Part shown: positions 8,980 through 18,846 of the stretch, piece by piece
Layout of the letters: each line of letters begins with the position of its first letter
Position numbering within the stretch: position 1 is the first letter of the stretch
Source: Pseudomonadota bacterium
Lineage (GTDB): Bacteria > Desulfobacterota > Desulfobulbia > Desulfobulbales > Desulfocapsaceae
Length of the DNA: 64,000 nt
Direction: 5' to 3'
Assembly: GCA_018820855.1 (NCBI GenBank)
Contig: JAHJNL010000022.1
Coordinates: forward strand, 1-64,000
The notes under the pieces: model-generated
Database searches by the model: none
What the model was told of the DNA's origin: nothing
What the model saw: the letters and a program-made list of their open reading frames with translations, nothing else
Made by a program: the position numbers and the translations under genes

Positions 8980-9588
8980 TCAGCCGGCAAAGAGAAGAAT
9001 CCCAAAAACTGTAAGCATGGCCCCAGACATCTTTTCAACAAAAAATACTCCTTTCCCCAGACGATTCTTTACTTTCCGATGACCTATCAAAAGAGCGACC
9101 CCACAGTCCCAGAAAAAAACAGCAGACATCATCCACAGACCGTAGAGGCAGCGCAGGGAAAGTGACGTAGCCGGGGAAACCATAGCTGTAAAAAGGGAGA
9201 GGTAAAAAATGACATTTTTCGGATTCAATATACCGGACATGAACCCGAGCAGAAACTGCTTTTTCATATTTCTTTCGTAAAGGATCGTGCCAGGCTCCTC
9301 GGTCATGAGAGGGCGCATCGGTGCCCTGAGGAGCATCACCCCGATGTAGATCAGGTATATTGCCCCAAGATATTTCAGGCCTGAAAAAAGGCCGGGCAGG
9401 TTACGGACCCCATCGCTGCTGAGTACGGCAATGAGCAGGTAGACGCCATTGGCCGCGGCTATCCCCCCGCAGACGGAAAAAGCATAGCGCAGGGGAAGGC
9501 GAAGAGCGGTCTGTAAAATAAGAAAAAAATCAGGCCCGGGACTGAGCAGGGCCAGGAAATGTGCACACGCGATCAGTATAAACTCCAT
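8980..9588 (-). CDS. LysE/RhtB family amino-acid exporter
   Basis: Inner-membrane exporter of the LysE/RhtB family, 202 residues, the usual length. Six hydrophobic segments are visible. The N-terminal family signature is clear: LLSPGPDFFLILQTAL at about 14-29, followed by the Gly-rich helix FSVCGGIAAANGVYLL. Members export amino acids or homoserine lactone-like compounds; the substrate is not deducible here. The ATG at 9588 follows AGGAGG. The gene lies 48 bp downstream of an AraC-type regulator on the same strand, a common arrangement in which the regulator senses the exported compound. Confidence 0.93.
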   Translation of the reverse strand: MEFILIACAHFLALLSPGPDFFLILQTALRLPLRYAFSVCGGIAAANGVYLLIAVLSSDGVRNLPGLFSGLKYLGAIYLIYIGVMLLRAPMRPLMTEEPGTILYERNMKKQFLLGFMSGILNPKNVIFYLSLFTAMVSPATSLSLRCLYGLWMMSAVFFWDCGVALLIGHRKVKNRLGKGVFFVEKMSGAMLTVFGILLFAG

Positions 9589-9636
9589 AGCATCCTCCTG
9601 TAATGGAGGTCTATAGTAGAGTTTTAGCGGGAGGAA

Positions 9637-10446
9637 TTATTGTATAAAATTGACACGGTATTGCTGAGGAGTCACGGTAGTCATTGCCTTGAAGGTGCGA
9701 TGCAGGTGACTCTGATCAAAGAATCCGCATTCCAGAGCGGTATCGCCTATATCTTTTCCCTGCTGCAGGAGCCTGCGGGCAAGCTCTATTCTGCAATTCA
9801 TGCGATAGGCATGCGGAGTAACCCCATACATGGCCTTGAACTGGCGCAGCAGGGTATAGAGATTTGCCTTGAGCTGCGAGGCAAAAGAATTCAGACTCAG
9901 ATCCTGCTCAAGATTTTCACTGAGAAGTATTTTGAACCGTTCAATCTGTTCAGGAGGCCTCTCATACCGCTGATGAGGTCGGCACGCCCTGGAAAAGATA
10001 TCTCCGAGCAGTTCTGCTACATTCTGTTCCTTTTCCAGAAGGTGCACCTGCTCATCCAGCAAACATTGCATGGCTGTCGTGTAACGGTGATAGAGGACAT
10101 CATCCAGCAAACGAATGCTTGTTACCGGCACAAAGCTGTCAATCGGCCACAGGCCCTTCTGAATCTGGAGACACCAATCAACCTCCAGATAAAGCATGTA
10201 GTAACTTCTTTGTCGACCGCCCTCAGAATTACAGGAATGGAGAGTGTCCGGGTTGATCAGGGCAAGGGCGCCGGGCGCCAGAGAGGCGCCCTTGCCCTGC
10301 ACCTGATAACGAACCTTTCCCGTCTCCACGGCTCCCACGCTGAAAGCCTGATGCAGATGCGGCTTAAAGCTTTTCTGACTGGACTGCGAATAGCGGGCCT
10401 CGACAAAAGGGAGCCTCCTGTCTTTAAAAAAATATTCTCTGTTCAC
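9637..10446 (-). CDS. AraC family transcriptional regulator
   Basis: Transcription factor of 269 residues. The N-terminal cupin-like sensing domain (about 25-150) has the typical FKPHLHQAFSVGAVETG start and PGALALINPDTLHSC strand pair. The C-terminal AraC double helix-turn-helix (about 165-268) includes LNSFASQLKANLYTLLRQFKAMYG and GDTALECGFFDQSHLHRTFK, ending in TPQQYR. The first codon is GTG; an in-frame stop lies three codons upstream, so there is no longer alternative, and no clear ribosome binding site is visible. It probably controls the downstream lysE gene and itself. Confidence 0.92.
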   Translation of the reverse strand: MNREYFFKDRRLPFVEARYSQSSQKSFKPHLHQAFSVGAVETGKVRYQVQGKGASLAPGALALINPDTLHSCNSEGGRQRSYYMLYLEVDWCLQIQKGLWPIDSFVPVTSIRLLDDVLYHRYTTAMQCLLDEQVHLLEKEQNVAELLGDIFSRACRPHQRYERPPEQIERFKILLSENLEQDLSLNSFASQLKANLYTLLRQFKAMYGVTPHAYRMNCRIELARRLLQQGKDIGDTALECGFFDQSHLHRTFKAMTTVTPQQYRVNFIQ

Positions 10447-10480
10447 GCTGCTTCACGCCATTCTTTTTCACTTTCGCAAC

Positions 10481-10495
10481 TTCTGAGTTTCAGAA
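10481..10495. promoter_or_regulatory. Palindrome upstream of araC-lysE
   Basis: TTCTGA-GTT-TCAGAA is a perfect inverted repeat 35 bp upstream of the araC start, in the only non-coding space between araC and lon. It is a plausible binding site for the AraC protein; this is inference from position only. Confidence 0.35.
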
Positions 10496-10551
10496 ACCTA
10501 TTTTTGAGTCGGAAACCAGCAATTGCCAAATTCAACTGAGCGGTCGTCCAC

Positions 10552-12969
10552 TTACCCTTTCAGAGCAGACAGCACTACTTTGGCCACCTGATCGTAATTA
10601 TGGGCAAAATGGACGGTTATGCCTTCCTTGATATGATCGGGCAGAGTCTCGAAATCTCCCTTGTTGGCCTCTGGCAGGATCAACTCTCTGATCTCATTTC
10701 GTTTGGCACCGATGACCTTTTCCTTAATCCCTCCCACAGGCAGGACTTTGCCGGTAAGAGTAAGTTCTCCGGTCATGGCCAGGTTCCGTTTCATGCGTCG
10801 GTTCATCCCCAGACTGAGCAGAGCCGAGGCCATGGTAACTCCGGCACTGGGGCCGTCTTTGGGGGTGGCCCCTTCCGGTACATGGAGATGAATGGCATGG
10901 GTCTGAAAAAAGTCCTCCTTGATTCCGTAATGGGCGGCGTGGGATTGCAGGAAGCTGTAAGCGATCTCCGAAGATTCCCGCATGACATCGCCAAGCTGTC
11001 CGGTCTGTTTAAAACCTCCCCCCTGCTTGCTGATGGCTGTCGCCTCCACTGAGAGAGTGACCCCACCCATGGGAGTCCAGGCAAGACCGGTGATAACTCC
11101 CACCCCTGTGAAAAGTGACTCCTTTCTGAAAAAAGGTTTCCCCAGATAGTCCTCCAGGTTTTTCGCTGTAACTGAGACCTTCAGCTCCGGATCTTCAAGA
11201 AGCTTGACCACCGTTTTGCGGACGATCTTGAGGAGATGCTTTTCCATTTTCCGCACTCCGGCCTCCCGTGCATAGCCATCAATAAGCAGCTTTAAGGCCG
11301 CATCACTGAGTTTGAGCTGACTCTTATTCAAACCGCCCTTTTCCAGAGCCTTGGGCCAGAGATGATTCCTGGCAATGGTAATTTTTTCTTCGGTGATGTA
11401 ACCGGAAAGCCTTATCATCTCCATACGATCCAGGAGCGGACCGGGGATGGTATCAAGCTGATTGGCCGTACAGATAAAGAGGACCTTGGAAAGATCCACC
11501 CGCAAATCCAGATAGTGATCCAGAAAATCACTATTCTGTTCAGGATCCAAGACCTCAAGGAGGGCAGAGGCAGGATCGCCATGGAAGGAGGCACCGATCT
11601 TGTCGATCTCGTCAAGCATGATTACCGGGTTGGCGGTCTTCACCTCTTTTAAGGCCTGGACAAACTTTCCAGGCATGGCCCCGATATAGGTGCGGCGATG
11701 GCCCTTGATCTCAGCCTCATCGCGCATACCGCCGAGGCTGAAACGATAAAATTTTCTCCCCATGGCCTCGGCCACAGAGCGGCCAATGGAAGTCTTGCCC
11801 ACCCCGGGAGGCCCCACCAGCAGCATGATGGATCCGGAAATCTCTTTTTTAAAGGAGCCCACCGCAAGAAATTCGATAATCCGCTCCTTCACATCTTCCA
11901 GGCCGTCATGATCCCGGTCCAGGATTCTTCGCGCTTCCTTGATTCCCAGTTTATCCTCAGAGTAAACGCCCCAGGGCACTGAACTCATCCAGTCCAGATA
12001 GTTTCTGGTCACGGCATATTCCTGGGAGCTCTTTTCCAGATAACTCAGCTTTTTCAATTCCTCTGCAATACGATTCGCCACCGACTCCGGCGGATGGCGA
12101 CCCTCCATGCGTTTTTCAAATTCATCAACATCGGCGCTGCGCTCATCTTTGGTGATGCCCAGCTCCTTCTGGATGGTTTTGAGTTGTTCACGAAGAAAAA
12201 ATTCCCGCTGCCGACTGTTGATCTTGGTGTTTACATCCTTACTGATCTCACCATGAAGCTTGCTGATCTGTACTTCCTTCTGCAGCAGAGGAAAAACACG
12301 CTGCATACGCTCAAGAATCGGGAGTGTCTCCAGGACCTGCTGCAACTCCTCTCCGCTGGCCGTAGTAAGTGTTGCTGCAAAATCGGTAAGGGGAGAAGGT
12401 TCGTTAGGCGAAAAGTACTGCAGGGCCTGCTTCAGCTCTTCTCCGTGCAGAGGGTTGGACTGAACCAGTTCCTTGACCGCCGAGATAATGGACAGGGCAT
12501 AAGCCTTAGTCTCTGTATCATCAAGCCCTACCTTCAGTTCTTCTTCGGCAAGATACTCTACCTCGACAATAAAGGGGACCTTGTTACTGAGCCAGCGTTT
12601 AATACGAAAACGCTGTATTCCCTGACAGAGAAAATGGATATTCGTGTCCTTCATGGTAGGTTTCAGGACCTTGCCCACACAGCCCACCGGGTAGAAATCA
12701 TCAGGGGCCGTCTCCTGTACAGGGATGTTACCTGCATACACCAGTCCCACGACCTTCTGTTCAGTCTCCCCGATCTTCTGAATAGTTTCCTTCCAGTACT
12801 CTCCACCAAGGACAATGGGTTGCACCTGACCGGGGAAAAAAGGTCTGCCGGAAATAGGAATCAGATACAAGTGTTGCGGAAGAACCTGATGGGGTAGGGT
12901 AATCTCGTTCTGCTGTCCACCCTCATCGACCATTTCTGCCTCTGTATGCGTTTCGTTTTTATCTGTCAT
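10552..12969 (-). CDS. lon: ATP-dependent protease Lon
   Basis: Cytoplasmic AAA+ serine protease that degrades misfolded and regulatory proteins, 805 residues, the full family length. Domains in order: LON substrate-binding domain (about 30-225) starting [24 protein letters not shown]; helical linker; AAA+ module with Walker A GPPGVGKT near residue 385 and Walker [10 protein letters not shown] near 450; C-terminal protease with GPSAGVTMA carrying the catalytic Ser near 706 and [10 protein letters not shown] carrying the catalytic Lys near 750. Start at ATG 12969 after a GAGGAG site. The N-terminal extension ([17 protein letters not shown]) is acidic and variable. It is monocistronic, convergent with nothing and read away from the phosphoesterase gene. 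Confidence 0.97.
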   Translation of the reverse strand: MTDKNETHTEAEMVDEGGQQNEITLPHQVLPQHLYLIPISGRPFFPGQVQPIVLGGEYWKETIQKIGETEQKVVGLVYAGNIPVQETAPDDFYPVGCVGKVLKPTMKDTNIHFLCQGIQRFRIKRWLSNKVPFIVEVEYLAEEELKVGLDDTETKAYALSIISAVKELVQSNPLHGEELKQALQYFSPNEPSPLTDFAATLTTASGEELQQVLETLPILERMQRVFPLLQKEVQISKLHGEISKDVNTKINSRQREFFLREQLKTIQKELGITKDERSADVDEFEKRMEGRHPPESVANRIAEELKKLSYLEKSSQEYAVTRNYLDWMSSVPWGVYSEDKLGIKEARRILDRDHDGLEDVKERIIEFLAVGSFKKEISGSIMLLVGPPGVGKTSIGRSVAEAMGRKFYRFSLGGMRDEAEIKGHRRTYIGAMPGKFVQALKEVKTANPVIMLDEIDKIGASFHGDPASALLEVLDPEQNSDFLDHYLDLRVDLSKVLFICTANQLDTIPGPLLDRMEMIRLSGYITEEKITIARNHLWPKALEKGGLNKSQLKLSDAALKLLIDGYAREAGVRKMEKHLLKIVRKTVVKLLEDPELKVSVTAKNLEDYLGKPFFRKESLFTGVGVITGLAWTPMGGVTLSVEATAISKQGGGFKQTGQLGDVMRESSEIAYSFLQSHAAHYGIKEDFFQTHAIHLHVPEGATPKDGPSAGVTMASALLSLGMNRRMKRNLAMTGELTLTGKVLPVGGIKEKVIGAKRNEIRELILPEANKGDFETLPDHIKEGITVHFAHNYDQVAKVVLSALKG

Positions 12970-12988
12970 GAAATATGTGCTCCTCTTC

Positions 12989-13001
12989 TATGATGATCAT
13001 A
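12989..13001. promoter_or_regulatory. Palindrome in the lon leader
   Basis: TATGAT-G-ATCATA is a perfect 13-bp palindrome 20 bp upstream of the lon start codon, overlapping the region around its ribosome binding site. It could be an operator or chance AT-rich symmetry. The remaining ~230 bp to the next gene show no CIRCE-like element or other motif that I recognise. Confidence 0.3.
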
Positions 13002-13234
13002 AAAATCCCTTATTCATCAAACCGATAGCCATAGTTGATTCTAACAGGTGGTAGACGGTAGGACAAACAAGAAAAAGAAATAATTTTTCAGGTGCTTCCA
13101 TTTCTGCTTCCAGTTATATTAAGCACAAACGCATAACTCACAAGGCAGAACACCCCAGTACACTCCGTTTACAGAATGAATTTGAAAATACAATCTGCTG
13201 GTAGCAGCAGGCAAAATCTGGAGTTTTTTTAAAA

Positions 13235-13735
13235 GTGATCCGTATCGGCGTCCTTTCGGACACCCATATCAACAGGCCTTTGCCTGGATTTGCTGAGCAA
13301 GCGCAAAAAACCTTTGCAGACTGTTCCGTTATCCTGCACGCAGGTGATCTGACAGACCTCTCTATCCTGGAGGTCTTTCGTGGCAAGAATCTCCACGTTG
13401 TGCACGGAAACATGTGCACTCTGTTAACGCAGCAGGCACTCCCTTCTGAAAAACTGATTCACCTGGATGGATACAGTATCGGTCTCTGTCACGGGGCCGG
13501 GGCACGACACAACATTGAAGAAAGAATGTGGAATCTGTTTCCTGCTGCCGATTGCATTGTTTACGGGCACACCCATATCCCTGTCTGTCATCGCCTCGGG
13601 AAAACCCTTTTTCTCAACCCCGGTTCTTTTCTCGGCACTGGTCGTTACGGCGCTCCAGGGAGCTACGCAATCCTGACCATTGATGCAGACGGTCTCCACG
13701 GTTCTCTGCACCAGCTTGATAAGACATGGTCATGA
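13235..13735 (+). CDS. YfcE/MJ0936-type metallophosphoesterase
   Basis: Small calcineurin-like phosphoesterase of the YfcE/MJ0936 family, 166 residues. All metal-binding blocks are present: GVLSDTHIN (5-13), HAGDLTD (about 40-46), HVVHGNMC (GN-C variant of GNcD, about 53-60), LCHGAG (about 83-88) and YGHTHIP (about 109-115), ending LNPGS. Members hydrolyse phosphodiesters in a manganese-dependent manner; the physiological substrate is usually unknown. The GNCD block reads GNMC here, so the usual Asp is missing. The start is GTG at 13235 with GGAG upstream. It precedes mutS by 130 bp, with no obvious functional link. Confidence 0.88.
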   Translation: MIRIGVLSDTHINRPLPGFAEQAQKTFADCSVILHAGDLTDLSILEVFRGKNLHVVHGNMCTLLTQQALPSEKLIHLDGYSIGLCHGAGARHNIEERMWNLFPAADCIVYGHTHIPVCHRLGKTLFLNPGSFLGTGRYGAPGSYAILTIDADGLHGSLHQLDKTWS

Positions 13736-13865
13736 AAGTACAAAGGCGACCATAAGATTATGACAGTTCTCGCCGAGGTACGCAGTGCTCCGCAACACCT
13801 TCTGAGCGCTGCTGACAGGCCCCTGCCACCGTTTAAGGATTTTCCCCACGCACAAGGAAGGACGA

Positions 13866-16535
13866 ATGAGTAATGCCGTAAAAATAACCCCCATGCTCCA
13901 ACAATACCTTGAAATCAAGGAACAGCATCAGGATGCCATCCTCTTTTATCGAATGGGTGATTTTTACGAAATGTTTTTCGACGATGCGGTCACGGCTGCC
14001 AAAATTCTCGGCATCACTCTTACCTCACGAAACAGTAAAAACGATGCCAACAGAGTCCCCATGTGTGGCATTCCCTTTCATGCCGCCACCACCTATCTGG
14101 CCAAACTGGTCAAGGCAGGAAAGCGGATCGCTATCTGTGAACAGACTGAAGAGCCCAGCCAGGCCAAGGGGATAGTACGTCGCGAGGTCGTCCGGGTTAT
14201 CTCTCCCGGGTTAATCACTGACGAGCAGATCCTGGATGACAAAGACAATCTCTACGTGGCCGCCCTCTCCTGTCTTGAAAAAAACAAAAAAACGAGCTAT
14301 GGCATCAGCTTCCTTGATCTTTCCACCGGCTCTTTCCTGATTGGCGAATTTTCGGACGAGACAGGATCGGCAGAGCCCATCCTCGATCAGCTTACCCGCA
14401 TGACACCTGCGGAGCTGCTTATCAATGAGGATGAGCAGGAAGCACTGCAGAGCCTTATCGCAACAGCCGAAGCCCTCCTTCCCGGCCTCTGTGTTACCCT
14501 CCGCCCTGCAACTCTTTTTCATTTCCCCCACTGCGAAGAGCTGCTCACCGAGCATTTTCAGGTCAGCAACCTTGCCGGCTTTGGCTGCAGTGCATTCAAA
14601 CAGGGTATTGTTGCCGCAGGAGTTCTCCTTGACTATATTCGAGAAACGCAGAAGACAGAAATCGGTCATATTGAAAAACTGACCCCCATCGACCTGGACC
14701 TCATCCTGCAGATCGATGATTCTTCCAGGCGAAACCTGGAGCTCACTCAAACGATCATCGGTTCCAGGCGTGAGGGCTCTCTCCTCTCTGTCCTCGATCA
14801 GACCTGTACCCCCATGGGAGCCAGGCTGCTGAAACAGGAAATCCTCTTCCCTCTCCAGGATGTACGTCGCATCAATGCCAGGTTGGATGGGGTACACTAT
14901 CTGCACAGCCATGCCAGGCAGCGTAACAATTTCCGTGAACAGCTCACAGCCGTCTATGATGTGGAACGACTCAACAGCCGTATGGTACTGGGCAACGGAA
15001 ACGGTCGGGACATGCTGGCCCTGAAACACTCTCTGGCCAGACTGCCGGCCATCAAAGAGTTGCTGCTCCAGTGCGACACACCCAGGATCAATGCTATCGG
15101 TGAACAATTTGACACCCTTGCTGATCTGCATGCACTCATCGAAGAGGCCATCCATGATGAAGCTCCTGTCACGCTCCGTGATGGGAGGCTGATCAAAGAA
15201 GGCTATAACGCAGAACTGGACGAACTGGTGCATATTCAGCGGCACGGAAAACAGCTGATTTTGGATCTTGAAGCCAAAGAACGGGCGGCATCCGGCATTG
15301 CCAAACTCAAGGTCGGATTCAACAAGGTCTTTGGCTACTTTATTGAAGTCAGTAAACTGCAGGCCGACAAAGTGCCTGACTCCTACATCCGTAAACAGAC
15401 TCTGGTCAACGCCGAGCGCTTTATCACGCCTGAGTTAAAGGAATTTGAAAACAAGGTGCTGGGAGCCCAGGAACGACGCCTGGAAATCGAGTACGGTCTT
15501 TTTACAGAAATTCGCAAAAAACTGGCCGCCGAAAGTTCACGTCTGCTGCAGAGTGCTCAACTGTTGGCAAGAATCGACTTCCTTGTCTGCCTTGCCGAAG
15601 TTGCCCACCTCTATCACTATCGCAGACCTGAAGTAAATGACGGTGAAGTTATCAACATTATCGAAGGTCGACATCCGGTCATTGAACGTTCCCTGCCCAG
15701 CGGAAAATTTGTACCCAATGATGTCCATTTGGATCAGCATACCGACGAGGTCCTTATTATCACCGGCCCCAACATGGCTGGAAAATCGACAGTTCTCCGC
15801 CAGACCGCTCTCATCGTCCTCATGGCCCAGATGGGTTCCTTTGTTCCGGCAGAATCGGCAACTATAGGTGCTGTGGACAGGATCTTTACTCGAGTCGGAG
15901 CCATGGATGATCTGCGTCGAGGCCAGTCCACATTCATGGTGGAAATGAATGAAACTGCAAATATTCTCAACAACGCCACAGAAAAAAGCCTGGTCATCCT
16001 TGATGAAATCGGACGCGGCACCTCCACTTTTGACGGCCTAGCCATTGCCTGGGCCGTGGCCGAAGATCTGGTGAGAAAAAACAATAAGGGGGTAAAAACC
16101 CTCTTTGCCACCCATTATCACGAACTCACAGATCTGGCCAGGACAGAAGAGAGAGTGCGGAACTATTCCATTGCCGTGCGTGAATGGAACGAGACTATTA
16201 TTTTCCTCCACAAGCTGGTCAAAGGAGGTACAAACCGCTCCTATGGCATCCAGGTGGCCGGACTCGCAGGTGTCCCCGAACGGGTGGTCAAGCGAGCGGG
16301 AGAGATCCTGAAAAATATTGAAAAAGGTGAATTCAGCCAGGACGGAACCCCGACCATTGTGAAAAACAGCAGCGGCCAAAGGCCTGGTAAAAAGTCTCAT
16401 CCCAATCAGTTGCCACTCTTTCCCATACCGGAAGAAGACCCGATCCACCTCTACCTCCGGGAACTTGACGCAGATGACCTTAGCCCCAGGCAGGCTTTAA
16501 GTATAGTCTATGATCTCCTGAATCTCCTGAAGTAG
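13866..16535 (+). CDS. mutS: DNA mismatch repair protein MutS
   Basis: Mismatch-recognition ATPase MutS, 889 residues. The N-terminal mismatch-binding domain carries the Phe-x-Glu motif (DFYEMF, Phe33 and Glu35) that wedges into mismatched DNA. Core and clamp domains follow. The ATPase domain has Walker A GPNMAGKST (about 633-641), Walker B ILDEIGRGTSTFDG (about 710-723) and THYHEL. The C-terminal tail ends with the helix used for tetramer formation. Start ATG 13866 with an AAGGA site. It initiates repair with MutL, which is not in this window. Confidence 0.97.
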   Translation: MSNAVKITPMLQQYLEIKEQHQDAILFYRMGDFYEMFFDDAVTAAKILGITLTSRNSKNDANRVPMCGIPFHAATTYLAKLVKAGKRIAICEQTEEPSQAKGIVRREVVRVISPGLITDEQILDDKDNLYVAALSCLEKNKKTSYGISFLDLSTGSFLIGEFSDETGSAEPILDQLTRMTPAELLINEDEQEALQSLIATAEALLPGLCVTLRPATLFHFPHCEELLTEHFQVSNLAGFGCSAFKQGIVAAGVLLDYIRETQKTEIGHIEKLTPIDLDLILQIDDSSRRNLELTQTIIGSRREGSLLSVLDQTCTPMGARLLKQEILFPLQDVRRINARLDGVHYLHSHARQRNNFREQLTAVYDVERLNSRMVLGNGNGRDMLALKHSLARLPAIKELLLQCDTPRINAIGEQFDTLADLHALIEEAIHDEAPVTLRDGRLIKEGYNAELDELVHIQRHGKQLILDLEAKERAASGIAKLKVGFNKVFGYFIEVSKLQADKVPDSYIRKQTLVNAERFITPELKEFENKVLGAQERRLEIEYGLFTEIRKKLAAESSRLLQSAQLLARIDFLVCLAEVAHLYHYRRPEVNDGEVINIIEGRHPVIERSLPSGKFVPNDVHLDQHTDEVLIITGPNMAGKSTVLRQTALIVLMAQMGSFVPAESATIGAVDRIFTRVGAMDDLRRGQSTFMVEMNETANILNNATEKSLVILDEIGRGTSTFDGLAIAWAVAEDLVRKNNKGVKTLFATHYHELTDLARTEERVRNYSIAVREWNETIIFLHKLVKGGTNRSYGIQVAGLAGVPERVVKRAGEILKNIEKGEFSQDGTPTIVKNSSGQRPGKKSHPNQLPLFPIPEEDPIHLYLRELDADDLSPRQALSIVYDLLNLLK

Positions 16536-16614
16536 AGTATCATTTCTGCCGGGCCCAGTTACCCCCGAGCAACGAAAGCTCCTGGACACAACTCAGGTCG
16601 TTCACAGAGCGAGC

Positions 16615-16628
16615 TTAACACCTGTTAA
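16615..16628. promoter_or_regulatory. 14-bp palindrome downstream of mutS
   Basis: TTAACA-CC-TGTTAA, a perfect inverted repeat with a 2-bp centre, 80 bp after the mutS stop and about 170 bp before the amidase promoter. It has the form of a dimeric regulator site, but the protein is unknown. Confidence 0.3.
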
Positions 16629-16788
16629 CCTGATGGTAAAAACATATGCCACCGACCGCGCTTCTGTGACACAACGTGGTCATAACATAAGGGAGCTACC
16701 TGATGAAGATAGCGAACTGACAAAGACATCCATCATCAGTGCTGACTACATTTTCCTGGTAATATCACCATAGCCATCGCCTTTTCTT

Positions 16789-16817
16789 TTGCCTTCCCTC
16801 ATGCTTTTATGTATACT
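16789..16817 (+). promoter_or_regulatory. Candidate sigma-70 promoter for the amidase gene
   Basis: TTGCCT at 16789-16794 and TATACT at 16812-16817 with a 17-bp spacer, about 107 bp upstream of the amidase start. The arrangement is nearly identical to the promoter proposed for tetR at 1277-1305. Confidence 0.55.
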
Positions 16818-16923
16818 TTCAAAGATACAGGATCGTTATACAATTCTTCTCTTAAACTAGGCATCTGACGGGTTCGCAATGCGCTACGAGTTAAACTCTT
16901 TACGAAAGATCAAATAAGTTGTA

Positions 16924-18753
16924 ATGCATCGTTTTTTCAACATCTTTCTCCTTTGCCTCCTCTTCTTCATTGCCTTTTCCGGTCAGTTCTGCCTGGGCGA
17001 GGAAGTAGAAACCATATCCCCTGAGGCCATTTCTGCCGACAAACAATATCAGCAGGCAAAATTTTATTACAACGAACTGCATACTAACACCAGCCTTGGT
17101 AATTCCCGGGACAACTGGCTCAATGGAGTTCGTAATTTCAGAAAAATATATCTGGCAGGTCCTAAATCTGAATATGCCGCCCCCAGCCTCTATATGCTCG
17201 GTCGGATGTATCTCAAGATGTATAAACGATTTCAAGTTGCTGTGGATCTTCAGGAATCTCTTTCGTACTATCGTGATGTATCAGCCCTTTTCCCAGAAGA
17301 TCGTTTAGCTGATGATGCGCACTATGCTGTCGGTAAAATTTATCTCGAAGTTAAAAATAATCCGCAAAAAGCCGCTATTGCCTTTACCCGCATCATCGCA
17401 GATTATAGAAACGGTGACATGTATCCCCATGCCGCTGACAGCCTCAAGAGTCTCTCCAAAAACCACGACATTCCCTTGCCTGACGCCATGCTGCAGAGGA
17501 GTTATCTGGAAAACCTGACCAACGTCCTTCCCGTAAAGTACTGGTCATCAGACGATTACACACGGGTAGCCATCAATGCATCCGGACCGGTAACCTATCA
17601 GGAGACTCTCCTTGAAAAAAACGGGGACCAACCCCGTCGACTCTACATTGATTTTCAAGAATCTTATATCGACCCACGATATCGCTCCCCCGTGCCAATC
17701 GAAGACGGACTGCTCAAACAGATTCGCACCGGACAGTTCACCCCTGAAGTGGTGAGAGTTGTACTCGATATTGAATCCATTTCCAGTTACAAGATTTTCA
17801 GTCTCCCAGATCCATTCCGTGTGGTCATTGATGTAAGGGGTGAACTGAAGGCCGCAGCAGCGGAGCCTTCGAAAAGAGTCCCTAAGCCACCGTCAGATAT
17901 CATGTCCGATTCTTTAATAAGCCAATCGGATGACCAGGCTGATGAGACGATCATTGTCCTCGAAGATTTCAAAAAGAAGGCAGTTAATGCAAAGGCTGTT
18001 GCAGCCTCAACGGCAAACGAGGATCCTCCGCTTTCCACAATACAGTTCTCACTTGCCCAACAGCTTGGACTTGGCGTGCGGAAAATTGTCATTGATCCAG
18101 GGCATGGCGGCAAAGACCCTGGGGCCTCAGCATTTGGACTTGTGGAAAAAGATGTCGTCTTAAACATTGCCCAAAAACTAGCTCCTATTCTTGCTGAAGA
18201 GACGGGAGCCGAGGTTATTCTCACCCGCAGTAGCGATATGTTTATTCCCCTTGAAGAACGAACAGCTATTGCCAATACCAATGATGCCGATCTCTTCATT
18301 TCGCTGCATATCAACGCCCATCCCTCGCCCAAGGTGCATGGAATTGAAACCTACTATCTCAATTTAACCACAAATGCTGAAGCCATGCGTGTAGCCGCAT
18401 TCGAAAATGCAACCTCCACTCATCAGATGAGTGACCTTCAAGATATCCTCTCAGATATCATGAAAAATTCGAAAATTAACGAATCTTCAAGGCTTGCAGG
18501 CTATGTCCATAATTCACTTTGCAGCGGGATCAATGATATTAATGGGTATGACTTTAAAAATCTCGGTGTCAAGCAGGCACCGTTTTACGTTCTGATCGGA
18601 GCTGAAATGCCTGCTATTCTCGTGGAAATCGCCTTTATTACCAACCCCTCCGACTCCGATTTCCTCAATAAAGATAAATTTCTTAATGTAATTGCCGGTG
18701 AAATCACAGAGGGAGTGCAAAGTTACATACACAGCACTACCGCCAGTCTCTGA
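16924..18753 (+). CDS. N-acetylmuramoyl-L-alanine amidase with AMIN domain
   Basis: Exported zinc amidase that cleaves the bond between MurNAc and the peptide stem of peptidoglycan, typically at the septum; 609 residues. A signal peptide (about 1-24) is followed by a tetratricopeptide-like helical region (about 40-185) with repeated YxLGRMY/YAVGKIYLE units. An AMIN domain (about 205-300) follows, which targets peptidoglycan or the septum. After a linker, the Amidase_3 catalytic domain spans 385-605. Zinc ligands and catalytic residues of the family are His394 (DPGHGG), Glu408 (VEKD), His462 (SLHINAH) and Glu568 (LVEIAFITN). The N-terminal TPR region is an addition relative to E. coli AmiC, common in delta-type proteobacteria. 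Confidence 0.93.
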   Translation: MHRFFNIFLLCLLFFIAFSGQFCLGEEVETISPEAISADKQYQQAKFYYNELHTNTSLGNSRDNWLNGVRNFRKIYLAGPKSEYAAPSLYMLGRMYLKMYKRFQVAVDLQESLSYYRDVSALFPEDRLADDAHYAVGKIYLEVKNNPQKAAIAFTRIIADYRNGDMYPHAADSLKSLSKNHDIPLPDAMLQRSYLENLTNVLPVKYWSSDDYTRVAINASGPVTYQETLLEKNGDQPRRLYIDFQESYIDPRYRSPVPIEDGLLKQIRTGQFTPEVVRVVLDIESISSYKIFSLPDPFRVVIDVRGELKAAAAEPSKRVPKPPSDIMSDSLISQSDDQADETIIVLEDFKKKAVNAKAVAASTANEDPPLSTIQFSLAQQLGLGVRKIVIDPGHGGKDPGASAFGLVEKDVVLNIAQKLAPILAEETGAEVILTRSSDMFIPLEERTAIANTNDADLFISLHINAHPSPKVHGIETYYLNLTTNAEAMRVAAFENATSTHQMSDLQDILSDIMKNSKINESSRLAGYVHNSLCSGINDINGYDFKNLGVKQAPFYVLIGAEMPAILVEIAFITNPSDSDFLNKDKFLNVIAGEITEGVQSYIHSTTASL

Positions 18754-18792
18754 TTCATACTCACCCTTCCCGTTCTTCTTTTCACAAAAAAA

Positions 18793-18822
18793 AGCCTGAA
18801 GTTCCTTACGGAGCTCCAGGCT
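18793..18822 (-). terminator. Intrinsic terminator of gltA (bidirectional stem)
   Basis: A 13-position stem (one mismatch, one G-U) around a TTAC loop, followed on the minus strand by eight T residues. It ends the gltA transcript and may also stop the convergent amidase transcript; a T-rich run also follows further along the plus strand. Confidence 0.85.
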
Positions 18823-18846
18823 GAAAACAATATATCTATCTTTTTT

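Larger units (their letters stand above)
16536..16923. other. 388-bp intergenic region, mutS to amidase
   Basis: No gene is supported here. Two signals stand out: a perfect palindrome TTAACA-CC-TGTTAA at 16615-16628, and a promoter at 16789-16817. No intrinsic terminator with a T run was found after mutS. Confidence 0.6.

Noticed and set aside
12094-12897. 267-residue open frame on the plus strand
   Set aside because: It lies wholly opposite lon, whose full-length product is certain; the translation has no recognisable domain.
14211-15245. 344-residue open frame on the minus strand
   Set aside because: Antisense shadow of mutS; no start signal or family features.
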